Below are positions 8,691 through 17,112 of a stretch of DNA of 64,000 bases, piece after piece. Position 1 is the first letter of the stretch; every line of letters begins with the position of its first letter. The notes below the pieces were generated by a model, which was given only the letters and a program-made list of their open reading frames with translations, searched no databases and was not told where the DNA came from. Origin of the DNA: Kribbella soli (lineage in GTDB: Bacteria > Actinomycetota > Actinomycetes > Propionibacteriales > Kribbellaceae). Both the position numbers and the translations under genes were made by a program. Location: positions 310,001 through 374,000 of the forward strand of contig NZ_SJJZ01000003.1 in the NCBI RefSeq assembly GCF_004331345.1. The letters are read 5' to 3'.

Positions 8691-9047
8691 TCAATCGCCG
8701 GCCGTCGGTCGTTGCCGCTTCGGCAGCTTCCCCACCACGGTCTCGTACGACGCGTCGATCAGCTCCAGCACCTCGTCGTCCGGCACCGCTCCCCCGAGCC
8801 GCACCGTGTTCCACCCGGCGCGCCCGATGTACGCCATCTTGCTGACGTCGTCCGGGTACGTATCCACCAGCTCGTCGGCCTCCTCGCGGTTCGCCCCGCA
8901 CTTCAGCCCCACCGCACCGCCCCCGAGAAACGCAAAGATCTTCGGCCCCACCTTCGCCACCACGTCCCCGTCCCACGGCTCGTCCTGCCAAGCTCCCGCC
9001 TTCCCCAAGCAGTACTCGAGCACGTCCCCGTCACTCAGCTGCCCCAT
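8691..9047 (-). CDS. MmcQ/YjbR family protein
   Basis: A 118-residue protein of the MmcQ/YjbR (CyaY-like fold) family. Recognisable stretches are DVLEYCLGKAGAWQDEPW near the start, KIFAFLGGG, the CGANREEADEL segment, and HIGRAGWNTVRL-like YIGRAGWNTVRLGG, ending in DASYETVVGKLPK. The family has a DNA-binding-like fold but no settled function. ATG 9047 has AGGAGGG eight bases upstream; a longer frame to 9083 lacks one. It diverges from the nitrilase gene across 71 bases. Confidence 0.8.
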   Translation of the reverse strand: MGQLSDGDVLEYCLGKAGAWQDEPWDGDVVAKVGPKIFAFLGGGAVGLKCGANREEADELVDTYPDDVSKMAYIGRAGWNTVRLGGAVPDDEVLELIDASYETVVGKLPKRQRPTAGD

Positions 9048-9105
9048 CTCATCCCTCCTGCCAGCCGGCCCTGACACGCACACTAGACCGCAGTCCGGAC
9101 AGAAC

Positions 9106-9111
9106 TACGCT
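9106..9111 (+). promoter_or_regulatory. Putative -10 box (TACGCT) for a leaderless nitrilase transcript
   Basis: TACGCT lies seven bases before ATG 9119, and no Shine-Dalgarno is visible between them. The spacing predicts that transcription begins at or beside the start codon. No clear -35 is seen. Confidence 0.45.
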
Positions 9112-9118
9112 GCTCGGC

Positions 9119-10006
9119 ATGGGTTCTGTTGTGGTGGCTGCTGTGCAGGCCGGGTCCGTGCTGTTCGACACGCCTGCGACCGTGCTGAAGGCAGAGCGGT
9201 GGATCCGCGAGGCGGCGGAGAGTGGCGCGCGGCTGGTCGTGCTGCCGGAGGCGTTTCTCGGCGGCTATCCGAAGGGGTACGACTTCGGGATCACCGTCGG
9301 TTCGCGATCGCCGGAAGGTCGCGAGCAGTTCCGCCGGTACCGGGAGGCCGCCGTCGAGCTGGACGGGCCGGAGATCGCGCGTCTGGCCGAGCTCGCGGGT
9401 GAACTCGACGTACACCTCGTGGCCGGCGTGATCGAACGGGACGGCGGGACGCTGTACTGCACGGCGGTGTTCATCGACCCGCGCGACGGGCTGGTCGCTC
9501 ACCACCGCAAGCTGATGCCGACCGCGGCCGAGCGGTACCTGTGGGGCCAAGGCGACGGGTCGACGATGCCCGCGGTCCGCACGGACGTCGGGGTGCTGGG
9601 CGCCGCGATCTGCTGGGAGAACTACATGCCGCTCTTCCGGCAGTCCATGTACGCCAAGGGCGTGCAGATCTGGTGCGCGCCGACGGTCGACGACCGGGAG
9701 CAGTGGCAGGCGACCATGCGGCACATCGCGCTCGAAGGCCGCTGCTTCGTCATCAGCGCGAACCAGTACCTGACCCAGGACGGCGCCGTGCTGATCAACG
9801 GCGGCAGCACGATCATCTCGCCGCTGGGCGAGATCCTCGCCGGACCGCTGCGCGCCGGTGAGGGCATCCTGCTCGCGGAACTCGACCTCGCCGAGCTCGA
9901 GCGCGGGTACTTCGACTTCGACTCGGTCGGCCACTACGCCCGGCCGGACATCTTCACGCTGACCGTGGACGAGTCGCCGCGGCACACCGTCGTACGCCGG
10001 AGCTGA
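9119..10006 (+). CDS. Nitrilase (carbon-nitrogen hydrolase)
   Basis: A 295-residue C-N hydrolase with the complete catalytic set: E44 in LPEAFLGGYPKG, K131 in HHRKLMPTAAER (with the accessory E138), and C165 in GAAICWENYMP. The CWENYMPL motif is typical of true nitrilases rather than amidases or beta-ureidopropionases, so it probably hydrolyses an organic nitrile to acid and ammonia. The protein is shorter than many nitrilases, which reach about 330-350 residues. It ends within an inverted repeat. Confidence 0.87.
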   Translation: MGSVVVAAVQAGSVLFDTPATVLKAERWIREAAESGARLVVLPEAFLGGYPKGYDFGITVGSRSPEGREQFRRYREAAVELDGPEIARLAELAGELDVHLVAGVIERDGGTLYCTAVFIDPRDGLVAHHRKLMPTAAERYLWGQGDGSTMPAVRTDVGVLGAAICWENYMPLFRQSMYAKGVQIWCAPTVDDREQWQATMRHIALEGRCFVISANQYLTQDGAVLINGGSTIISPLGEILAGPLRAGEGILLAELDLAELERGYFDFDSVGHYARPDIFTLTVDESPRHTVVRRS

Positions 10007-10026
10007 CCGGCCCCGGCGTACGACGG
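9987..10026 (+). terminator. Terminator hairpin spanning the nitrilase stop codon
   Basis: A perfect 14-bp inverted repeat (9987-10000 with 10013-10026, CCGTCGTACGCCGG) surrounds a 12-base loop that contains the nitrilase stop codon and is followed by TTT. The left arm is coding sequence. The hairpin also lies in the gap facing the end of uvrB. Confidence 0.65.
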
Positions 10027-10032
10027 TTTCCG

Positions 10033-12138
10033 CTACTTCGCGCCGGCGTTGGTCATCTGGCGGAGTTCCTTCTTCAGTTCGGAGATCTCGTCGCGGTAGC
10101 GGGCGGCGACCTCGAACTGGAGCTCGGCGGCGGCGTTGTGCATCTGGTCGGTCAGCTGCTGGATCAGGTCGGCCAGGTCGGACGACGGGAGCCCGCCGGC
10201 CAGTTCCTTCGCCTTCTCGCCGGCCTTCGCCTTGCCTCCGCCGGGGACCGGTGCCTTGCCGCGCGACTGGGTGCGGCCGGAGCCGAGCAGCTCGGCGGTG
10301 TCCGCGTCCTCGCGGGCCAGCATGTCGGTGATGTCGGCGATCTTCTTCCGCAGCGGCTGCGGATCGACCCCGTGCGCGACGTTGTACGCGATCTGTTTCG
10401 CGCGCCGCCGGTTGGTCTCGTCGATCGCCTGCTCCATCGACGGGGTGATCTTGTCGGCATACATGAACACCTGGCCGGACACGTTTCGCGCGGCGCGACC
10501 GATCGTCTGGATCAGCGAACGGCCCGACCGCAGGAAGCCTTCCTTGTCGGCGTCCAGGATCGCGACCAGCGACACCTCGGGCAGGTCGAGACCCTCACGG
10601 AGCAGGTTGATACCGACGAGAACGTCGTACTCCCCCATCCGCAGCTCGCGCAGCAGCTCGACCCGGCGGAGCGTGTCGACCTCGCTGTGCAGATACCTGG
10701 TCCGGATCCCCATCTCGAGCAGGTAGTCGGTCAGGTCCTCGGACATCTTCTTGGTGAGCGTCGTGACCAGGACCCGCTCGTTGCGCTCGACCCGGATCCG
10801 GATCTCGTGGATCAGGTCGTCGATCTGGCCCTTGGTCGGCTTCACGATCACCTCGGGGTCGACCAGACCGGTCGGCCGGATGAGCTGCTCGACGTACCCG
10901 TCGGACTTGTCCTGCTCGTACTGCCCCGGGGTCGCGGACAGGTACACGGTCTGGCCGATCCGCTCCAGGAACTCCTCCCAGCGCAGCGGCCGGTTGTCCA
11001 TCGCCGACGGCAGCCGGAAGCCGTGCTCGACCAGGGTCCGCTTCCGGGACATGTCCCCCTCGTACATCCCGCCGATCTGCGGGACGGTCACGTGCGACTC
11101 GTCGATGACCAGCACGAAGTCCTCGGGGAAGTAGTCCAGCAGACAGTGCGGCGCCGTACCGGCCTCGCGGCCGTCGGTGTGCCGGGAGTAGTTCTCGATC
11201 CCGGAACACGTCCCGATCTGCCGCATCATCTCGATGTCGTACGTCGTACGCATCCGGAGCCGCTGCGCCTCCAGCAGCTGCCCGCCGCGCTCGAGCTCGG
11301 CCAGCCGCCCCTCCAGCTCGGCCTCGATCGAGGTGATCGCGCGCTCCATCCGCTCCGGCGCGGTCACGTAGTGCGTGGCGGCGCCGATGTAGACCTCGTC
11401 CTCCTCGCTGATCACCTCACCGGTCAGCGGGTGCAGCGTCATCACGCGCTCGATCTCGTCGCCGAAGAACTCCACCCGGACGGCGAGCTCCTGGTAGACC
11501 GGGAAGACCTCGAGCGTGTCGCCGCGGACCCGGAACGTGCCGCGGGTCCCGGCCAGGTCGTTGCGCGCATACTGCACGCCGACCAGCTTGCGGAGCAGGC
11601 CGTCGCGGTCCATCTCGGTGCCGACCTTCACATGGATCATGCGGTTCAGGTACTCGTCGGCGGAGCCCAGGCCGTAGATACAGGAGACGGTCGCGACCAC
11701 GATCACGTCGCGGCGGGTCAGCAGCGACCAGGTCGCGGAGTGCCGCAGCCGCTCGACCTCCTCGTTGATCGAGGAGTCCTTCTCGATGTAGGTATCCGTC
11801 TGCGGGACATACGCCTCGGGCTGGTAGTAGTCGTAGTACGACACGAAGTACTCGACGGCGTTGGCTGGGAAGAACTGCCGCAACTCGTTCGCGAACTGGG
11901 CGGCGAGCGTCTTGTTCGGCTGCAGGATCAGCATCGGGCGCTGGACCTTCTCGGCCAGCCACGCGATCGTCGCGGTCTTACCCGTACCGGTGGCGCCCAG
12001 CAGCACCACGTCCTGCTCGCCGGCGTTGATCCGCCGCTCGAGGTCCGCGATCGCGGCCGGCTGGTCACCCGCCGGATCGAAGTCCGACACCACCTTCAGC
12101 GGGGCGACCATACGCTGGAGATCCGAGACCTGTCTCAT
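10033..12138 (-). CDS. uvrB: Excinuclease ABC subunit UvrB
   Basis: A 701-residue nucleotide-excision-repair helicase that verifies damage with UvrA and loads UvrC. Walker A GATGTGKT is near residue 48, followed by a beta-hairpin region with YYDYYQPEAYVP; DEAD-like VLVIDESHVTVPQ, helicase motif VYLSATPG, the Q-x-x-GRAAR motif (IQTIGRAARN) and a C-terminal UVR motif (AAELQFEVAARYRDEI) are all present. ATG 12138 is used; the short GTG extension at 12147 adds only three residues. Confidence 0.97.
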   Translation of the reverse strand: MRQVSDLQRMVAPLKVVSDFDPAGDQPAAIADLERRINAGEQDVVLLGATGTGKTATIAWLAEKVQRPMLILQPNKTLAAQFANELRQFFPANAVEYFVSYYDYYQPEAYVPQTDTYIEKDSSINEEVERLRHSATWSLLTRRDVIVVATVSCIYGLGSADEYLNRMIHVKVGTEMDRDGLLRKLVGVQYARNDLAGTRGTFRVRGDTLEVFPVYQELAVRVEFFGDEIERVMTLHPLTGEVISEEDEVYIGAATHYVTAPERMERAITSIEAELEGRLAELERGGQLLEAQRLRMRTTYDIEMMRQIGTCSGIENYSRHTDGREAGTAPHCLLDYFPEDFVLVIDESHVTVPQIGGMYEGDMSRKRTLVEHGFRLPSAMDNRPLRWEEFLERIGQTVYLSATPGQYEQDKSDGYVEQLIRPTGLVDPEVIVKPTKGQIDDLIHEIRIRVERNERVLVTTLTKKMSEDLTDYLLEMGIRTRYLHSEVDTLRRVELLRELRMGEYDVLVGINLLREGLDLPEVSLVAILDADKEGFLRSGRSLIQTIGRAARNVSGQVFMYADKITPSMEQAIDETNRRRAKQIAYNVAHGVDPQPLRKKIADITDMLAREDADTAELLGSGRTQSRGKAPVPGGGKAKAGEKAKELAGGLPSSDLADLIQQLTDQMHNAAAELQFEVAARYRDEISELKKELRQMTNAGAK

Positions 12139-12145
12139 GCCCTCC

Positions 12146-12151
12146 ACCGTA
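12146..12151 (-). promoter_or_regulatory. Putative -10 box (TACGGT) for a leaderless uvrB transcript
   Basis: TACGGT on the minus strand ends seven bases before ATG 12138. The intervening GGAGGGC is also Shine-Dalgarno-like but sits too close to the ATG for normal use. No convincing LexA box is visible around it. Confidence 0.4.
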
Positions 12152-12185
12152 CGGTCCCGCGCCGACAGTTTCTAAAAACCGCAGG

Positions 12186-13025
12186 TCAGAAGCTTTTCAC
12201 CAGGCTGTTGTTCATGTAGATCAGCTCGTTCACGCGGCGCGCATAGACGCGGGTCTCGAGGGCCGCGTCGGTGGCGGTGGTGCGGTCGAACTGGTCCTGG
12301 TAGGCGGTGACGAAGCCCTGCATCTGGACCTTCTTGCCGTTCTTGGCGACCCAGGCCCCGGTGTAGGACAGCGCGTAGCAGGCCTTGATGTTCGGGTTCG
12401 CCGGCTTGCACGCGGTGCCCTTGCCGATCCGGACGCCCTCCATACCGTTCGACTCGACGTCGACCAGGTGCTCGGCGAAGCCCTTCGCGTCGTACAGCTC
12501 GGTCTGACGGACCCAGTAGTACCCGTCGATCAGCCCACGCGCGTTGAACTGCTGCAAGATGTAGTTCTTGCCGCTCCTGGACTTGTCCCAGTCCGGCAGC
12601 CAGCCCTTGGACGGCGTGAACCAGATGCCCCAGCCGACCTGGACACCGACGTCGTTCGGCCCCTTGGAGTCGTTCGGGGTCGGCGTCGGCGACGGCGTGT
12701 ACATGGTGCGGCCGCCCGGCTCCGGCGTCGACTGCGTGGTCGGCTTGTCGTCCTTGCCGTTCACCATCAGCACGACGCCGACCGCGACCAGCAGCACCGC
12801 CACGATCGCGCCGGCCATGATGATCCACGGCGTCCGGTTCGCCTTCGGCGGATGGCTCGGCCGGCCCGGACCGGGGCCCCAGCCGCCGCCACCGAAGCCG
12901 CCACCGGCGGCGGCGCCGCGCTGCGCGAGCGGTGCCTGCTGACCCTGCTGTCCCTGCCCGGTGCCCCAACCGCCGGGAGCGGGTGCCGGCGGCGGGCCCG
13001 GCGGTGGACCGTACTGCTGACTCAT
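12186..13025 (-). CDS. Single-pass membrane protein of the PrsW-linked paralog trio (third copy)
   Basis: A 279-residue protein of unknown function. Residues 1-63 are Pro/Gly/Gln-rich and likely cytoplasmic, 67-88 form one membrane helix, a Pro/Thr-rich linker follows, and the outer domain runs from about residue 125 to the end. That domain shares a pattern with the two upstream genes: V-x-x-G-x-G-I near its start, then P-x-x-GW, WVRQ, two cysteines, YT, an NGKKVQM-type strand and a closing helix ending in S-L-V-K-S-F. It is the last gene of the operon, 31 bases after its neighbour. Confidence 0.7.
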   Translation of the reverse strand: MSQQYGPPPGPPPAPAPGGWGTGQGQQGQQAPLAQRGAAAGGGFGGGGWGPGPGRPSHPPKANRTPWIIMAGAIVAVLLVAVGVVLMVNGKDDKPTTQSTPEPGGRTMYTPSPTPTPNDSKGPNDVGVQVGWGIWFTPSKGWLPDWDKSRSGKNYILQQFNARGLIDGYYWVRQTELYDAKGFAEHLVDVESNGMEGVRIGKGTACKPANPNIKACYALSYTGAWVAKNGKKVQMQGFVTAYQDQFDRTTATDAALETRVYARRVNELIYMNNSLVKSF

Positions 13026-13056
13026 AGTTGTTCCTCGCGGTAGTTCTGGGGATCCG

Positions 13057-13980
13057 TCACAGACTGTCGATCACGGACTTCTTCATGATCGCGGCGTCCG
13101 CCTCGGCCTTCGCGGCGAAGTCGACCCGGGTCCGGAAGTCCAGCGCGGTGACCACGTTGTCCTTGCGCCGGTACACCTCGACGGAGCCCTTGACCTGCAC
13201 GTCCTCGCCGTTCACCTTGGCCGTGGAGGTGTAGTCGATCGCGATGCACTCCACCAAGACGTCCTTCGGGCACGGCAGGTTCCGTACGTTGCCGAGCTGC
13301 GCGACCTCGTTCTCGGTCTCGCCCTCGACGATCCCGAGCAGGTAGGCGTTCGCGGTCACGTTCTGCTTCTGCCGGACCCAGAAGAACGCGCGGGGCTCAC
13401 CGTTCGGCGCGTACGTCGCGACCTCTTTTCCTTGGGTCTCCTTGGTGACCAGTTTCCAGCCCTGGACCGGGACGAGGGAGACGCCGAACCCGACCGGGAG
13501 CGCGTTCGGCGGCGGCTGGTACGACGATGCCGGCGCGGTCGGCGCGGTCGGCGTACCGGCAGGCGGGCTCGGCGACTGGCCCGGGTCGGCCTTCTTGTCA
13601 CCGCCGGACAGCGCCACCAGCACGACCGCGACCAGCGCGACCACGAGCAGGCCGGCGCCGATCGGGATCAGCAGCGGCGGGACGGAGAAGCGCTTCGTCT
13701 TCTCCGCCGGCGGGCGGCGCATCGAGGGCGGGCCGACCTTGTCGCCCCACGCCGACGAGGTCTGCGTCGCCGGACCGGAACCAGACCCGGACCCCGGGCC
13801 GGGTCCAGGACCCGGTCCGGGCGCGCCGCCGTCGCCCCACGGCGACGGCGGTGGCGCCACCTCGAGGTCCCACGGCGACGGCGGGAGCTGGTCCTCCGGC
13901 TCGTCGGTCTCGTCCGGGTCCGGTCCGGTCTGGTTGACCCAGGGGTTACCGCCGGTCCCCTTGTCTCGCTTTCCGCTCAC
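13057..13980 (-). CDS. Single-pass membrane protein of the PrsW-linked paralog trio (second copy)
   Basis: A 307-residue protein of unknown function. The N-terminal 100 residues are acidic and Pro/Gly-rich with a PGPG/GSGS run near 54-70; the membrane helix spans about 103-125; the outer domain begins near residue 160 (VGFGVSLVPVQGW) and contains FFWVRQ, a CPKDVLVEC cysteine pair, VNGEDVQVKGSVEVYRR and a final helix MKKSVIDSL. The pattern aligns by eye with the genes on both sides. Its ATG overlaps the preceding stop by four bases (ATGA). Confidence 0.7.
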   Translation of the reverse strand: MSGKRDKGTGGNPWVNQTGPDPDETDEPEDQLPPSPWDLEVAPPPSPWGDGGAPGPGPGPGPGSGSGSGPATQTSSAWGDKVGPPSMRRPPAEKTKRFSVPPLLIPIGAGLLVVALVAVVLVALSGGDKKADPGQSPSPPAGTPTAPTAPASSYQPPPNALPVGFGVSLVPVQGWKLVTKETQGKEVATYAPNGEPRAFFWVRQKQNVTANAYLLGIVEGETENEVAQLGNVRNLPCPKDVLVECIAIDYTSTAKVNGEDVQVKGSVEVYRRKDNVVTALDFRTRVDFAAKAEADAAIMKKSVIDSL

Positions 13981-15071
13981 TGACTCTGCAGCACCGACTT
14001 CAGCATGGCCGTGGTGTCCGGGTCGAGCGTCGAGAGCTTGTCCTTGCGCCCGTACGCCCTGGCGACCGTGAACACCCCGTCCTCGCGCTCCACCACGGCG
14101 ACGAACCCGACGACCGCGAGGCTGCCGCTCTGGCTGCTCTGCAGGCCCGAGTACGACTGGGTGAGCAGGGTCTTGACCGGGGTCTTGTCCTCCGGACCCG
14201 GTGTCGTCGTCTTGACCTGGCCGGTCTTGACCGAGGACAGGCTCTTGGTGTCGGTCTTGAGGACCTGCGGCAGCAGGGACGCTGCGCTGGTACCCGTCAC
14301 CTTCGCGGCCTGGACCATGAAGACACCCTCGCCCTGCTTGACCAGGACGACGCCCTTGAACCCTTCGACGCTCTTGCGGATGTACCCCGTCTGCGGCTTC
14401 ACGTAGACGCCCTCGGCGACCTCGATGCCCTCGTCGCCGCCGTTCGGCTCCGTCGTCGGCTCCGTGGTCGGCGAGCCGGTGGGCTCAGAAGTCGGCTCAC
14501 CGGTGGGCTCGCCCGTGGGTTCCTCGGTCGGTTCGCCGGTCGGCTGCGAGGTCGGCGCGGACGTCGGGGCCGGAGTCGGGTCGGCCTGGTCGTCGTCGCC
14601 ACCCTTGAAGACCAGGGCGAGCACGACACCGATGATCGCCACGACCGCGAACGCACCGCCGGCGATCAGCAGCGTCTTGCTGCTGCCGCCACCGCCACTG
14701 CGCGGAGGCTGGTTCCACTGCTGGCCGCCGTACGGAGGCTGCTGCCCGGGGAAGCCCGGCTGCTGGCCGGGAAACCCCTGCTGCTGCCCCGGGTAGCCCT
14801 GCGGAGGCTGCTGGCCAGGGAACGCCTGCGGTTGGCCCTGCTGCGGGTACGGCGGCTGCTGGCCGTACCCAGGCTGCTGCGGCTGCCCGTAACCAGGCTG
14901 CTGACCCGGCTGACCCGGCTGCTGACCCGGCTGCTGACCTGGCTGCTGGCCGTACCCGGGCTGCTGACCGTAGCCAGGCTGCTGACCGGGCTGCTGCCCC
15001 GGCTGCCCGCCGTACGGCGGCTGTCCGCCCTGACCGCCTTGACCACCGTACGGCGGCTGCTGGTTGCTCAT
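13977..15071 (-). CDS. Single-pass membrane protein of the PrsW-linked paralog trio (first copy)
   Basis: A 364-residue protein of unknown function. Residues 1-130 are an exceptionally Gln/Pro/Gly/Tyr-rich repeat region (QQPGYG and GQQPG units), likely disordered and cytoplasmic. One membrane helix covers about 133-155. An outer Thr/Pro/Glu linker with repeated EPTG/EPTE units leads to a domain starting GIEVAEGVYVKPQTGY and ending MLKSVLQSQ, which parallels the next two genes. The start overlaps the PrsW-like gene by four bases. The repeats at about 14430-14580 and 14710-15060 could be prone to length change. Confidence 0.7.
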   Translation of the reverse strand: MSNQQPPYGGQGGQGGQPPYGGQPGQQPGQQPGYGQQPGYGQQPGQQPGQQPGQPGQQPGYGQPQQPGYGQQPPYPQQGQPQAFPGQQPPQGYPGQQQGFPGQQPGFPGQQPPYGGQQWNQPPRSGGGGSSKTLLIAGGAFAVVAIIGVVLALVFKGGDDDQADPTPAPTSAPTSQPTGEPTEEPTGEPTGEPTSEPTGSPTTEPTTEPNGGDEGIEVAEGVYVKPQTGYIRKSVEGFKGVVLVKQGEGVFMVQAAKVTGTSAASLLPQVLKTDTKSLSSVKTGQVKTTTPGPEDKTPVKTLLTQSYSGLQSSQSGSLAVVGFVAVVEREDGVFTVARAYGRKDKLSTLDPDTTAMLKSVLQSQ

Positions 15072-16273
15072 GCCTGCGTCTCCCCAGTCGTCGCTTCGTA
15101 CCCACTGGCACCCGTGGCTGCTGTCACCCCGCGGGCGGACTTCGGTACGGATCGCACCGAGTTGCCGCAGGCCGAGCAGAAGTCGGAGTGCGGGAGCAGC
15201 GGCATCTCACAGCGCGAGCAGAACGCCAGATCGCCGGACGCGTGGTTGGAACCGCCCCGAGCGGCCGACTCCAGCGCAGCCTCCAGGAGGCCCTTGTGGA
15301 GCACGGTCCGGACCCGGATGATCAGCGCGCCGAGCAGCAACAGGCCCCAGACGACGCCGAGGATCGCGCCGATCGTCGAGCCGCGGCCGCCAACGAAGCC
15401 GAGCAGGTAGATGCCGCCCTGGAACAGCGCGTTCACCACCATCGCCTGCAGCAGGCCGCCGACCCAGCGCGGCGTGAAACCGTCGTACTTCTCGCCGAGG
15501 CCGGAGAACTCCGCGCCCGCGAGACCGGTCGCCGAGCCGTACACCAGCGGCTTGATGAAGCCGTGCAGCACGACGATCGAGATCCAGGTCCCGGCACTGC
15601 TGCCCGGACCGGCGAAGCCGCCGCTGATCCAGCCCCAGTGCAGCACCAGCGTCTCGAAGCACGCGTAGCCGACACCGGCGACCACACCGAAGGTGAAGCC
15701 GTCCATCAGGTCGTCGTACCGCGGCCGCGACGCGAGGTAGAGCGGGCCGATCTGCCGGATCAGCTCCGACACGACCGGCACCAGGAGGAGCACGATCAAC
15801 AGGTCCCGCAACGACGGTCCCGAGCGGTTCTCGCCGATCGTGGCGATCGACAGCCCGACCTTGTCCGACCAGATCCAGGTGAAGAGCGCCGCGAGTACGC
15901 CGGTCAGCACGAAAGCCGCGGCGACCACCGGGATCGGCTCGTCCTCCCAGAGGTTCACGTCGTACAAGTAGATGATGTAGACGATCGGGATCGCGAAGGC
16001 CGCGATCATGATCGCCACCGGCAGGGCGCCGAGCGCCGCCGTCACCACGGTCAGCAGCAGGGCGATGCCGAGCGCGACCTTGTAGGTGTACGGCTGTTTG
16101 CCGGACCCCTGCGGCATGATCGTCGAGACCAGTTTGAACGAGGCCACGGCCTCGTCGGGCCTGGCGGCGTACGCGTTCTTCCGCTCGGAGTCCCCGGTGC
16201 GCATGTCATTGCCACAGTGATGACAAAAGTGCGACACCTCGGGGACGTCAGAGCTGCAGCGCGGGCAAACCAC
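15068..16273 (-). CDS. PrsW-like intramembrane protease family protein with zinc ribbons at both ends
   Basis: A 401-residue protein with about eight membrane segments between residues 64 and 325. It is PrsW-like (M82/CPBP-related): S169-E170-LIR, FETL with E207, and H237 sit where the family places metal-binding motifs, although the usual first glutamate of the EExxK motif is serine. Both ends carry a zinc ribbon of identical spacing: C3/C6/C17/C20 and C352/C355/C366/C369 (CxxC-x10-CxxC). GTG 16273 is preceded by GGGAGG. It heads an operon with three paralogous membrane proteins, so these are candidate substrates or partners (inference). Confidence 0.72.
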   Translation of the reverse strand: MVCPRCSSDVPEVSHFCHHCGNDMRTGDSERKNAYAARPDEAVASFKLVSTIMPQGSGKQPYTYKVALGIALLLTVVTAALGALPVAIMIAAFAIPIVYIIYLYDVNLWEDEPIPVVAAAFVLTGVLAALFTWIWSDKVGLSIATIGENRSGPSLRDLLIVLLLVPVVSELIRQIGPLYLASRPRYDDLMDGFTFGVVAGVGYACFETLVLHWGWISGGFAGPGSSAGTWISIVVLHGFIKPLVYGSATGLAGAEFSGLGEKYDGFTPRWVGGLLQAMVVNALFQGGIYLLGFVGGRGSTIGAILGVVWGLLLLGALIIRVRTVLHKGLLEAALESAARGGSNHASGDLAFCSRCEMPLLPHSDFCSACGNSVRSVPKSARGVTAATGASGYEATTGETQA

Positions 16274-16408
16274 GCCATCCTCCCAACGTCGGACGTTCGG
16301 ACCGGCACGGAGGTGCGCCGACCGTGTCCGGCCTGAAACACACCTCGGGCCGAACCGGGACAGATTCTCGTACAGGCGGTCCCGGATTCATCATTTCCCG
16401 CGCAAGGG

Positions 16409-17026
16409 TCACCTTTTCGTGTCCGGACCGTGGCCTTGGCGCTGTTGGAGTGTGGCCCACACCTCGTCCAGGCGGCGATCCAGGTCGGCCAGGCTGCCGG
16501 AGTTGCCGACCACCACGTCCGCGACCGCGAGCCGGTCGTCCCGGGATGCCTGGCTCGCGATCCGCTGTTTCGCTTCCTCGTCAGTCATTCCGCGCTGCGC
16601 GGTCAGCCGCTGCACCTGGACCTCCAGCGGTACGTCGACCACCAGCACCAGGTCGAACCGGTCCGCCTGACCGGTCTCGACGAGCAGCGGGATGTCGTGC
16701 ACCACGATCGCGTCCGCCGCCGCATCGGCCTCGATCTCGGCAGCCCGCGCCCGGACCCGGGGGTGGATGATCGCCTCCAGCTTCCGGCGGGCGGTCTCGT
16801 CGCCGAACACGATCTTCCCGAGCGCCGGCCGGTCCAGCTCACCGTCGGCCGTCAGTACGCCGGGACCGAACGCCGCGACCACCTCCGCGAGACCGTCGGT
16901 CCCCCGCGCGACCACCTCCCGCGCGAGCACATCGGAGTCGATCACCACGGCACCCCGCGCGGCCAGCCGCGACGACACCGCGCTCTTCCCGGCACCGATA
17001 CCGCCAGTCAGTCCCACTCTCAGCAC
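16409..17026 (-). CDS. coaE: Dephospho-CoA kinase CoaE
   Basis: A 205-residue kinase for the last step of coenzyme A synthesis (3'-phosphorylation of dephospho-CoA). The P-loop GLTGGIGAGKS is at the N-terminus, followed by VVIDSDVLAREVV, IIHPRVR and IPLLVETG, all CoaE hallmarks. It lacks the C-terminal UPF0157 domain fused to some actinobacterial CoaE proteins. Start GTG 17026. The 135-base gap to the PrsW-like gene shows no gene. Confidence 0.95.
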   Translation of the reverse strand: MLRVGLTGGIGAGKSAVSSRLAARGAVVIDSDVLAREVVARGTDGLAEVVAAFGPGVLTADGELDRPALGKIVFGDETARRKLEAIIHPRVRARAAEIEADAAADAIVVHDIPLLVETGQADRFDLVLVVDVPLEVQVQRLTAQRGMTDEEAKQRIASQASRDDRLAVADVVVGNSGSLADLDRRLDEVWATLQQRQGHGPDTKR

Positions 17027-17032
17027 CGTCGC

Positions 17033-17038
17033 AGCCTA
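17033..17038 (-). promoter_or_regulatory. Putative -10 box (TAGGCT) for a leaderless coaE transcript
   Basis: TAGGCT on the minus strand ends six bases before GTG 17026; no Shine-Dalgarno is present in between. Confidence 0.45.
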
Positions 17039-17112
17039 CCGACCCGGTTCGGGCAGCAGTTGAGCCCTCCGGGCCGGACAATCGAAGGGGCAGGCTATCG
17101 AGGGGGCACGGC

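Noticed and set aside
12139..12185. LexA (SOS) box before uvrB
   Set aside because: No CGAAC-N4-GTTCG-type sequence is present in the short gap or just beyond it.
14720..15060. CRISPR-like spaced repeats in the Gln/Pro-rich region
   Set aside because: The repeats are short, coding, codon-phased and without unique spacers; they encode QQPGYG-type protein repeats.
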